The notes under the pieces are model-generated. The model saw only the letters and a list, made by a program, of their open reading frames with translations. It searched no databases and was not told where the DNA came from. Of a stretch of 15,881 nucleotides of DNA, positions 1-8,611 are shown piece by piece. The first letter of the stretch is position 1; the number at the start of each line of letters is the position of its first letter. The position numbers were made by a program, and so were the translations under genes. The stretch covers positions 1-15,881 of the forward strand of contig JAJPZL010000162.1 of NCBI GenBank assembly GCA_021204375.1. Reading direction: 5' to 3'. The DNA comes from Bacteroides sp. GTDB taxonomy: Bacteria > Bacteroidota > Bacteroidia > Bacteroidales > Bacteroidaceae.

Positions 1-686
1 ATCGTATATATTCCTCTTTGGAAAAAGAGTATTTACCTCTTTCTTATCTCTCAGGTATAAATACAGGATATACGGATCTTACTTTTTCCGGCACCATAAA
101 CTTTATCTGTGTTGTGTTTTAACCTGTCGGGGCCCAGGCGTTTTTTAATACGCCTCTCCATAAACTAAGAGAGAAGAGTGTAGCGCCGGATAATTTTTAT
201 GACCCGGAACTTTATAAGTTGGAAGGATGGGTGAATGAAGAGGCAGATGATTTAAAATGTGTGGTACGGATAGAAGAGTTTCTAGTGCGTCGTTTATACC
301 GGTATAAAGAGACATCCGACAAAAGGCTTCGTACTGTATTACATGCTATTGGAAATGGGGAGACGGATGTAAATCGGTTGGCTGATACAGCTTGTCTGGG
401 ATATAAGCAGTTTAAGCGTGTTTTTATGGAAGGAGTGGGAGTAAATCCCAAAGACTTTCTCCGGATTGTACGTTTTCAGAAATTGCATCGTTTTTTGCAG
501 GTGCATACGGAGTTATCACTTTCTCAGTTGGCTTGTGAATGTGGATATTATGATAAATCTCACCTGATAAAAGAGGTAAGACGTTTTTCCGGTTTTACAC
601 CTGTAGAACTCTCGGCAGCCTGCAATACTATATATTCGGATTACCACTCTTTGTTTCGTCTGGCTTTTGTAGATATTCCTTTTTAA
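1..686 (+). CDS. AraC-family transcriptional regulator, 5' truncated by window edge, one in-frame stop
   Basis: The frame is open from base 3 to the stop at 684-686 except for a TAA at 120-122. The C-terminal ~100 residues form an AraC-type double helix-turn-helix: a first helix pair around LADTACLGYKQFKRVF, then ACECGYYDKSHLIKEV and RRFSGFTP, which match the usual A..CGY.DQSHF...FKRF.G.TP signature. The N-terminal part (LPLSYLSGINTGYTDLTFSG, then a strand ending VVF before the stop) looks like the ligand or sensor domain of the DUF6597 type; this assignment is by eye. The TAA stands where family members plausibly carry Gln (VVF-Q-PVGAQAFF), so it reads as CAA to TAA. A short protein could restart at TTG 219, but that would cut off the sensor domain and I do not favour it. 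The gene lies 34 bases before the PLP enzyme, same strand, and probably controls it or shares a transcript with it. The ligand is unknown. Confidence 0.8.
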
Positions 687-720
687 AAATAAAATAATTG
701 TGACCGGAAATAAAATAAAA

Positions 721-1992
721 ATGGCTTTGGATATAAATTGTGATATTCACAGTATTAACTGTGACGACTATACACAGGCAGATTTTGTCAACTATTGGGG
801 TAAAGATCTCTTTGAAGTGACAGACTATTTTTCTGCTTTTCTGCAGGATGCCTGTAAAAAGGGATATATGGTATATGGAAATCCGGTCTCCTCGGTTCCG
901 GGAACGGAATTTAAAGTATATGACAGATACCAGGGAAAGGAGAGACGTTTTCTGAATTTTTGTTCCTATAACTATCTGGGACATTCTTGTCATCCGGAAG
1001 TAATAACTGAGGTACAAAGGAGAGTAGCCGAATATGGAACAGGGGCTGTTTCGGCCCCGTTACTCAGTGGATATTATGATCTATCCAAACAATTGGAGGA
1101 CAGGATGGCCCGTTTTAAAGGCAAGGAGGCGGCTTTACTCTTTCCAACGGGCTATGGAGCCAACCTGGGTGTACTTTCCTGTTTGCTTAAGCCGGGAGAT
1201 GTAGCAGTATTGGATATATTCTCACATGCATCTATTTACGATGGGGTGCGTCTTTCAGGAGCCGATATAAAGGTGTTCAGCCATAATAATGCGGAACATC
1301 TGGAACGGATACTTACAGGTCTTACCGATAAACGGGTGATGGTTTGTTTAGAAGGAGTTTACAGTATGGATGGCGATCTGGTAAATCTACCGGAGATCAT
1401 AGCGGTATGCAAAAATATGGAGCAAAGATTCTGTTGGACGAAGCTCACTCTACGCTGATCTTTGGAAAGAACGGCAGGGGAGTAGCCGAATACTTCGGCT
1501 TGGAAGATAAGATCGATATCAGTATAGGAACATTCAGCAAATCTTTCGGAGCTATAAGGTGGATTTGCTGTAGATGATGAAAAACTGATGGCCTATCTGC
1601 GTATGTATGCCCGTTCGTATGTGTTCTCCTGTGCTATGGCTCCCCATACTGCGGCAGGGATACTAAAAGTGATAGAGTTGCATGAAAAAGATAGATCAAA
1701 TCTGGCAAAGTTATGGGAGAATACCTGTTATATGCAGATACGACTCCGGGAAGCAGGTTTGGATACGGGAGCTACTGCATCGCAGGTAATTCCTGTTATA
1801 GTAGGGAATGACCGTCGTTTAAGGAAAATCAGCCGGTATATTTATGATAGAGAGCTTTATACGGGAGTGGTTACCTATCCTGCCGTATCGGGTAAGCGAA
1901 CCCGGTTGCGATTATCGATCTCTTCTAACTATACAGTCGAACAGATGGATACCTGTATAAACATCATCAGGGAGGCTTTCAGGGAGATGTGA
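721..1992 (+). CDS. PLP-dependent alpha-oxoamine synthase family enzyme (AONS/KBL/SPT/CqsA-like), two compensating frameshifts
   Basis: Fold-type I PLP enzyme that would condense an amino acid with an acyl-CoA with loss of CO2. Family marks in order: FCSYNYLGHSCHPEV near residue 80, GTGAVSAPLLSGYYDL (glycine-rich substrate loop), FPTGYGANLGVLSCLL, DIFSHASIYDG (His stacking on PLP), LLDEAHS (Asp to the pyridine nitrogen) and GTFSKSFGAI (Lys Schiff base). The frame breaks twice: at 1411-1415, where five A need to be six (VCK-KYGAKILLDEAHS), and at 1556-1557, where one extra A splits GAI from GGFAVDDEK. The two cancel, giving 423 residues, slightly longer than the usual ~395-400 because of an N-terminal extension. 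Start ATG 721 is preferred; a GTG at 700 is in frame. Biotin synthase (BioF), 2-amino-3-ketobutyrate ligase, serine palmitoyltransferase and CqsA-type signal synthases cannot be told apart by eye. The pairing with an AraC regulator argues mildly against a housekeeping role. Confidence 0.8.
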
Positions 1993-4900
1993 AATTACAT
2001 TCCATCAAAGTAACCCCCATCAGCACGATAATAACCTCATTAGCGATGGTTTCCAGCGTAAGCGATTCCAGCTCTTTTTCCCGGTCAAGCGGAAGATCCA
2101 GCAAGGTAACCATTCCACCTTCAATGTAGATCGGATCGTTGGACATCCGTTTATTCAGTTCACCGGCATGGTATGTACTAACGCTTCCGTTTTGCAGCCT
2201 GATGCGCCAGGGGTGGGGCTGGCCCGACCGGAAAGCCCAATCGTCTATAAAAATATCCTGGTCAAGGGGTAGCAGGTTATCGGGCAGTATCAGTTCTAAT
2301 TTATCCTGGGAGCCATCCTTATAATGGATCACGATCGTACCATTAAGAAGATGCGCCTGTATGTGGTAAGTCGAAGCAGCCACAAACAGATAGGCTTTGG
2401 AAGCTTTTCCCGCTAAGGGAACAGTAGCCGAAGAGGGATAATTATCCCATAAGGTGATAAAGAGAATATTGTTCTTCTCTTTCTCTCCCGGCGTAAGGAA
2501 AGGAATACCCTGGGGCAATCTGAAAAGATCCTTGTTCTGTGCAGCGACTGCCCGTAAGCCCGAATCGTCGATCAGGGAGAGGTCGGTAGGGTGGCACCAC
2601 TGTCCCATGCCCTGAGTAGGGACCTGCAACGTCGTATATGGCCACCGGGGAGAGAGGTATTTACCATATTCAAAAATATGAGTGACCTTATCGTTGAATA
2701 CTTTATCCATAGATACGGTTCTGTAGGTGGTTTCCTGTGGGTTGGGAATATTCCAGTTGATCGTTTCCAATTCAACAGATCCGGCATCGTTCCTGATCAC
2801 TATCTGATTGGTACCTAAGCTTGCCATTCGGTTATCGAAACTGAAATCCTAGCTGCTTCCGGGCAGTAGCCTGATATCCTTTTGTGTATCCATACCGTTG
2901 AGGTACAGGCGTCCCTGCAATACACTGTTCTTGTTATTGGTCAGTGTAAATTCCAGTTTTTCAGCTTCCGGATCATTCCTGATCTCCACAGGACTTTTCA
3001 CATGGATATCTACCGGCCTCCAGTATGTAAAGTCACCCCGCCTGGTTTCCACAAAAAGAGTCCGGTATCCTTCTGTTCCGGTAACCTTTCCTGTTAAACA
3101 GCTTTCTGTTAGGGAGGAGTGGGACAAAACACCTTGCGGATCTTTTATTGCTAAAGGAGTTTGTTTGAACCGGAGCTTCAGCTCTTCTCCCTTCGCAACA
3201 GCTACCGGAATACTCTCTTTTGTCAAAGGCTCTCCTTTCCAGGATATTACGATATCATACATCTCTGCCCGGCCGGCCTCGATGCTGATGGCCGGTTGAC
3301 CGATCCGGTTACCAAGGATTTCGCAGCGTACGCTCTTTCCGTTCACCGCTACATCCGGTATCCGGTCGTACCGTGCATTTACCTCCAGGATCAGTTCGTT
3401 ATCTGTTTTAACGAAAAGAGGTGTGATCCGGTAATGCTCCGTATTCTCTTTCCGGCTGTAACTGTAACGGATATTTTGTGTTTCCAGCTCTGCGAACTCC
3501 CAGTCGGCCGGGAACCCGGGGCGTAGTGTCAACCGGTTGTTAGTCAGGTCCGGAAGGATCCCGAACATACCCTGTACCATAGCTCTTACCGCCATCGCTA
3601 CCGGGTCGGCAAAGTCGCGGTACGTCTCTCCGCGGGCAGCATCGTAAAAAGAGACCTGGGTGATATTACCCGGACCGGAACCCAGGTACATAGCATCCAG
3701 TATAGCCCCCTTGTACATCCGGTAGGCCTCTTCCGGCCGTCCCGATTGCCAGTAAGCTAAAGCGGTGTGGGCGATCTCTGCAAACGCAACATTATTAATG
3801 GACCACATATAGGGTTGCCAGTTGGTAGTAGCCACCACATAGTTGGTCGTATCTGCATAATTTCGGGCCACTACCGGGATATGGGCGATCCGGGTATCAA
3901 TATAGCGGGAGGCCTGATAGGCCTGGAACGGATCATGGATCTCCGAATCAATAGCGTGGTAAAAGGTCCACAAAGCCGGCTCTTCGTGACGCATCCGGTG
4001 CCCCATGTTATCTTTGAATTCTGCCTACCACCCTTTCTCCTCCACCCACAGTTCACGGTTAATGGCCGAAAGGATCCGCTCCGCCTCCTGCTCATACGGG
4101 AGAGGATCTTCCCCGATTTTCCGCGCCAGTTCGGCGGTTAACCGGTTAGCGCGGTAGTTGTAAGCGGTAGAGTGAGTCACCTTTCCTCCGTTGTATTGCA
4201 GTGCGTCCGAGTCCCAGATACAGTAATAGGCATCGTACAGCCCGTCGTTGTCGGGATCGTACGTGTTCTTCTCCCAGGCTAAGTGGCGTTGCAGCACCGG
4301 GAAGACCTCCCGGGCATACTCCAGGTCTCCTATCCAGTGGAGGTGCCAGAGCAACTCATCGATAAAGACCAGGTTCATATCGTAATGATGCATAGCATCC
4401 GTTTTACCGGGCGAACGACAGATATATCCGTTACTATACATCGGTGTTCCCCATATCTTTGCCGAACGGGCCAGGTGTAAAGCAGAATCCTGCAGGTGAG
4501 GCAAAGTTACCGGCACATCCGTTACCTGAGACTCTATATAGCCGTTAAAATGTGTTCGGGCTCTCTCCCGGATCCCCAGCAGATCGGCCAGGTAAGCCGC
4601 CCGCCAACCGGTAAGCGGAACGCGCCAGCCAATGGCCCCGTGCAGGTAGCCCGGATCTCCCCATACCGCATCTTCTGCTCCTGCAAAGACTCCTCCCAGT
4701 GTATTGAAAAAGGGATCAGACGTATTTATTTTCATCCTGGAGGCAATCTTTATCCTGAACTCAACCCCGTTACCGAAAGCTTCTGCCAGCTCGTCGTCTG
4801 TAAAGCCTGGCCGGCTTGCAGGATTATGGAGTTCCATATAGAAGGGTTCGCTTTCCATTGTATATTCGGCAATGATTACCGGGTGTCCGGTCTTTCCGGA

Positions 4901-5647
4901 GTTTAATAGCCCGGGCAGATCATCGATCCGGTTCCCGTCTGCCTCCCGGATCGTTGTTCCTGTGGGGAATACACCGGTTATTTGTAAAGCCCTGGATCGT
5001 TCCTCATTCGTCATTTCCCTGGTGTTGGTCCCGTAAAACAGGGTAAATCTATTCTTATCAATCTGATAAATATTCCCTTTGCAATTTTGGGGTTGGATAA
5101 AGAAACTATTTGCCGGATCGGCTCCTAGATCTCCTTCTCGTGAAAAACGTTGGTTATTAGCCCCTCCGTATATCCATACTATCTTTGTTCCTGCCGGAAT
5201 ATCTTTGCCCTGATACTTTACCACAAATCCGTCACCGTCTGCCAAAGCTACGGCATCCACAGTCAGTACACCCTCTCCCAGATACTTTTTATCCTGGATG
5301 ATATAGGTACGCTGGCCCGATTTAAAGCGGGATTCGATAGACTCCATCTCTTTGACCCATCGGGTTCCGGAAGGGGAGGCGATGGCTAAGTAGACACTTC
5401 CACCCAGTCGGGGCATGTAGAGCCCGAACTCCGGGAAGTCACTGGTCTCAAAACGGAAACCGGTGTTGATACCGTAGATGACCCGGGTAAATCTTTTATC
5501 TCCGTTGGTGATCACAAACTCCTCTCCATCGGGCTGGTAGCGGAGGGTTCTCTCCTTTCCATGCCAGTAGAGGGAAGGGGATATATTCTGTGCACCTGCA
5601 AAGAGGTACATCCATAAGGTGAATGCTAAGAAAAGGTATTTCATCAT
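1979..5647 (-). CDS. DUF4450-type secreted protein, probable six-hairpin glycosidase-like, two in-frame TAG codons
   Basis: Restored product of 1222 residues starting MMKYLFLAFTLWMYLFAGAQ, a clear signal peptide. The N-terminal region (ERTLRYQPDGEEFVITNGDK, then RFETSDFPEFGLYMP) matches my memory of DUF4450 proteins of Bacteroides. The middle, from about residue 330 to 770, is rich in Trp and amphipathic helices (GWRVPLTGWRAAYLAD, LLWHLHWIGDLEYAREVFPV, TNWQPYMWSINNVAFAEIAH), as in (alpha/alpha)6 glycosidases. The C-terminal ~400 residues look beta-rich. TAG codons at 4025-4027 (residue 541, EEKGW-*-AEFKDN) and 2849-2851 (residue 933, PGSS-*-DFSFDNR) lie in an otherwise unbroken frame and read naturally as Trp. 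The three pieces keep one frame with no indel. The 3' end overlaps the convergent oxoamine synthase by 14 bases, leaving no room for a terminator between them. Substrate is unknown; its position downstream of GH genes suggests the same glycan system. Confidence 0.65.
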
Positions 5648-5705
5648 CTTTTATTTTTTAACCGGATAAAAAGAGCGGTTGGCCTGCGGAGTACCTGCCG
5701 GTTTT

Positions 5706-5719
5706 AAAGATAGTTATAT
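5706..5719 (-). promoter_or_regulatory. Promoter-like direct repeat, copy proximal to the DUF4450 gene
   Basis: On the - strand this reads ATATAACTATCTTT, with TTTTTC a few bases upstream. TATCTTTA is one base from the Bacteroides -7 consensus TAnnTTTG. It lies about 60 bases before the start codon at 5647. An identical 14-base copy occurs at 5748-5761, exactly 42 bases away. It could be a promoter or a regulator site; no clear -33 TTTG was found. Confidence 0.4.
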
Positions 5720-5747
5720 TTAAAGAAAAACCTGCATTCAACGCTAA

Positions 5748-5761
5748 AAAGATAGTTATAT
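5748..5761 (-). promoter_or_regulatory. Promoter-like direct repeat, distal copy
   Basis: Second identical copy of ATATAACTATCTTT on the - strand. It also has TTTTTC upstream, at a spacing one base longer than in the other copy. The 42-base period is about four helical turns, so the two sites would face the same side of the DNA. That suits tandem binding sites as well as tandem promoters. Confidence 0.4.
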
Positions 5762-5939
5762 CCGTGCGAAAAAGGGCTACACCCGATTTTTATAGGGTGC
5801 AAGGGGATGTTGCTAACGACTTCTCAGCCGGCGGCAACATAGGTATAAAAACGGCAGTAACATAGACAACATAGATAACACACATAATTCTATCCTATTG
5901 CTGGTACCTCGTACATTTACTCCGCCGGAAAATTTTATT

Positions 5940-5993
5940 CACCCGCCGGTGAAAAAAAATCCATAGGCGGGTGATTTTTTTCACCGGCGGGTG
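5940..5993. repeat. Long inverted repeat (hairpin) with CACCCGCCGGTG arms
   Basis: The left arm at 5940-5961 (CACCCGCCGGTG followed by eight A) pairs with the right arm at 5973-5993 (seven T, then CACCGGCGGGTG), giving about 21 pairs with one bulged base. The 11-base spacer itself contains GGCGGGT, a third partial copy of the arm core. The A-stem/T-stem form resembles a bidirectional terminator or a repeat tied to the neighbouring mobile-element gene. Its function is not settled by the sequence. Confidence 0.75.
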
Positions 5994-6159
5994 GTTAAAG
6001 GATAACCGGCGGGGAAATACAAATGGTAATAAATCGTTAAGACTTAGACTCCTCCGTCCCCTCTTTCCGACCTGCTTCAGGGGCCAGTTTGGGGCCAGGG
6101 TTCATTAAGCCCCCCGTGGAGCGTACACCTGGCTTTTTCTGATAGATAATTCCCTTGTG

Positions 6160-7175
6160 TTACAATAAGTTAAGTTGTATGGCTTTTCGTATATCCCGTT
6201 TGGCTGTTGTTCGGGAAATACCACACTCTGCTGCTATCTGTAACATCCCCGTATAAGTAAAAAATACGGTCGATTTATCCAGGAAAATCTGGAATCTTAT
6301 GAAAGGTTTTAGCGGGGTTGCCTGCATGCTGCACTCTTTCAGGGAAGAGCTTAACAGCAGGCTTGCGCAGCAGGTCGCCCTGTTTGCCGTAATCCTGTTC
6401 CAGGGTAAAGGCGAGCTCGTCTGCTTCGCTGGTATGGATAATACCTCCCAGATGTTTATTATCCCGCAGGTGGGTGAGGTAGCGTGTCCGGGAGGAGTTG
6501 GCCGGGAGGAGCAGGCATACGGGTTGCGGCTCCTGGGGTCGAGTAGAGAGAGCGACCTTCCCTTGGGTACGTTTAGCCAGCTGGTTCTGCTGCTCCCACT
6601 GCAAGAGTTCTTGTTGATATTTTTTCTCTTCTTCCTCTCCCTTTTTTCATAGTAGGTGTGCAGGGGTTCGGCCAGCAGGTAAGACCAGTCTACAATGCTT
6701 TTTCCTGTTCCTGCATAGGCTACTCCGAAGTAGTAAAGATGGGTGGAGTAGCGTTTTCGGGAGTAGGTAAACTGTACATGGGGGCAAACATCCGCTCAGG
6801 GTAGTTATCATGCCTAAAAATAGCATCTCTCTTCTGTGCATATTCTCTGCTATGATGAGTCCTTTTGGACTATATCCGGCAGATTATCAAATATATATGT
6901 TGGTGTAGCGGGGCCTGCCGGCGTAGCTCTTCGTCCTGTTGGATCTGCTCCTGCGGGTCTTCTTCGTCCTGAAAGTGGGGCCTATAGGACCCTGGCCCCT
7001 TTTTGGACCCTTTTTTCTGTTTTTCGGGTCTGCTTTTCTGGTCGGCATACCCCTTTGTATCTTCCAGGATCCGAGTAATTTCGGGGGCTTCGAACCCGGG
7101 TGCCTGGTAGCGTTCGAGGCAGGCTGAAAGCACCGCTCCGAGGGCGAACCCGTGCCGGAAGGTTGCCTGTAATAG
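6160..7175 (-). pseudogene. Decayed DUF3987 (VirE_N/primase-helicase-like) mobile-element gene
   Basis: Pieces of one protein are scattered over three frames on the - strand. First comes FRHGFALGAVLSACLERYQ with a charged linker (to about 6880). Then RDMLFLGMITTLSGCLPP (about 6780-6830) and YAGTGKSIVDWSYLLAEPLH follow; AGTGKS resembles a P-loop. Then come IIHTSEADELAFTLEQDYGK and GDLLRK (to about 6380), and a tail with a helix-turn-helix-like stretch (LQIAAECGISRTTAKRDIRK) ending at TAA 6160-6162. These match the order of DUF3987 proteins from Bacteroidetes. At least three frameshifts are needed, for example six A needing seven near 6647 and two bases lost near 6830. A TAG sits at 6850-6852. 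The AFHHE segment expected after GDLLRK is missing, so an internal deletion joins the core to the C-terminal tail. The N-terminus is also absent. It sits between two glycan-locus genes, as expected of an insertion that has since decayed. Confidence 0.7.
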
Positions 7176-7230
7176 TCTTAATAAATTACTATAGTAGTAT
7201 ATAGTCTTCTTTACAGGGAATGGATAAAGA

Positions 7231-8583
7231 TCAGTGGGCAAACCGTCAGTAGTCAAAATAGAGTACGTCTGTGTTGTTACTGCTTTTGAATATAAAACAA
7301 AGATCGTGTACACCCTGCACTTTTTCCACATCGGTCGATACGATCTCCCAGCGGTCACTGCCTCCGGTACTGGGCACTTTTACGGTGCCTAATAGCTGTC
7401 CCTGCGGAGAGTCAAGGCGCACTTCGAGGGTTATATTCCCGTTATGGGTGGTTCCTACCCTGGCAAGGAACCGGGAGGGACCCTGGTCGCGGAAATCCAC
7501 CTCTTTTACCTTTGTATAACTGCCGTCCTGTTTCGCAGTGATAAATACACCTACCTGTTTATTGTAATCAGCTTTAACACCTTCCGACCAGGCAATGGTC
7601 TCTGCCTCGTTCTTTAGATAGGGATTCAGGGTAGCTACTCCTTTTTGAATACCTTCTTTATTCATCTTCAATTCAGGGATGGATCCGTCGGCATTGAATG
7701 TAAGTTCATCCACACAAACCGAACGGGTAAAGCTACTCCCTCCGGACAGGCCTCCGTTGTGGTAAAAGAAGTAAGTTTTGCCCCGGAAATCGATCACTCC
7801 CGGATGGTTGGTAAAGACTCCTCCCTCAGCAGACATGACCGTACCCCGGTACTTCCACGGCCCGGTAGGGCTATCGCTTGTGGAATAACCGATATGCTCC
7901 GGCAAGGGACCTCCCGACCAGAACAGGTAATAGAGGTTATTCCTTTTATACAGTCAGGGGCCCTCTTCATACAACGTTTCCCGCTGTGGGTCTCCTTCCC
8001 GCTTGCCGAATGACTCTTCAGTAAGAGGAACTTTCACAACATCTCCTTCATACGAGATCATATCTTCGTTCAGCTTCACATAATAGAGGCTGGGATTTTC
8101 CCAATAGAGGTAAGCCTGTCCGTCGTCGTCAATAAATACGGTAGGATCTATATCGCCCCAGTCCGTTTGGGCCAGTGGCTTGCCCAAAGCATCGTAAAAC
8201 GGACCGTAAGGGCCGTCTGCTACAGCTACACCAATTGCTCCCCGGTTGTTTATAGCCGAGATCGTAGGGATGTACATATAAAATTTTCCATTTCTTTCTA
8301 TACACTGGGCCGCCCACGCATCTCCTTTGGCCCAGGTAAAGTCTCTATAGGAGAGTACGCTTCCGTGATCCGTCCAGTTCACCATATCGCTTGTGGTATA
8401 TAACCGCCAGTCGTTCATAGTAAACCAGGTAGAGTTATCTTCATCGTGTGTAGTGTATAGATATACTTTATCGTTGTATACCATCGGTGCAGGATCGGCC
8501 GTATACATCGTTTGTATAATGGGATTCTGGCTGCTGCCTGCCTGTGCAGCTACAACTAAGGCAATGAGTATCAATTTTCTCAT
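7231..8583 (-). CDS. GH43 family secreted glycosidase (arabinoxylan arabinofuranohydrolase-like), two in-frame TGA codons
   Basis: Restored product of 450 residues. Signal peptide [19 protein letters not shown]. Five-bladed propeller marks: [11 protein letters not shown] (Asp30, general base), [18 protein letters not shown] (Asp near 146) and YEEGP (Glu207, general acid). The motifs [18 protein letters not shown] and [10 protein letters not shown] recall XynD-type arabinoxylan arabinofuranohydrolases. The last ~130 residues look like a carbohydrate-binding beta-sandwich (CBM6-like). TGA at 7954-7956 follows the catalytic Glu directly (EEGP-*-LYKRNN), where GH43 enzymes have Trp. A second TGA at 7246-7248 falls in DY-*-RFAH. 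The paralogue at 11101-12437 ends DYWEFKQ, so Trp is expected there too, and I place the true stop at 7231-7233. No frameshift is needed. The start lies 28 bases after the GH31 stop, so it is co-transcribed. Substrate assignment is inference. Confidence 0.82.
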
Positions 8584-8611
8584 GGAATGGGTTTTATGTG
8601 TTTTTGTAAAT

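Larger units (their letters stand above)
5648..6159. other. Intergenic region with promoter-like repeats and a GC-rich hairpin
   Basis: No convincing gene was seen here in six frames. The part next to the DUF4450 gene (5700-5790) holds a duplicated promoter-like element, listed separately. The middle holds a strong inverted repeat (5940-5993), also listed. Further copies of a CCGGCGG/CCGCCGG core occur around 5830, 5922 and 6006. At 6080-6098 an 8-base direct repeat (GGGGCCAG) occurs twice with an 11-base period. The region joins the decayed DUF3987 gene and probably came in with it. Confidence 0.6.

Noticed and set aside
219..686. TTG at 219 as the true start of the AraC gene
   Set aside because: Conserved protein continues upstream in the same frame to the window edge, broken only by a TAA at 120 that fits the general C-to-T pattern. 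Starting at 219 would remove the sensor domain.
5772..5800. CACCC/GGGTG inverted repeat as a terminator or riboswitch
   Set aside because: The stem is only five pairs with a nine-base loop and no adjoining T run in the right place; too weak to list.
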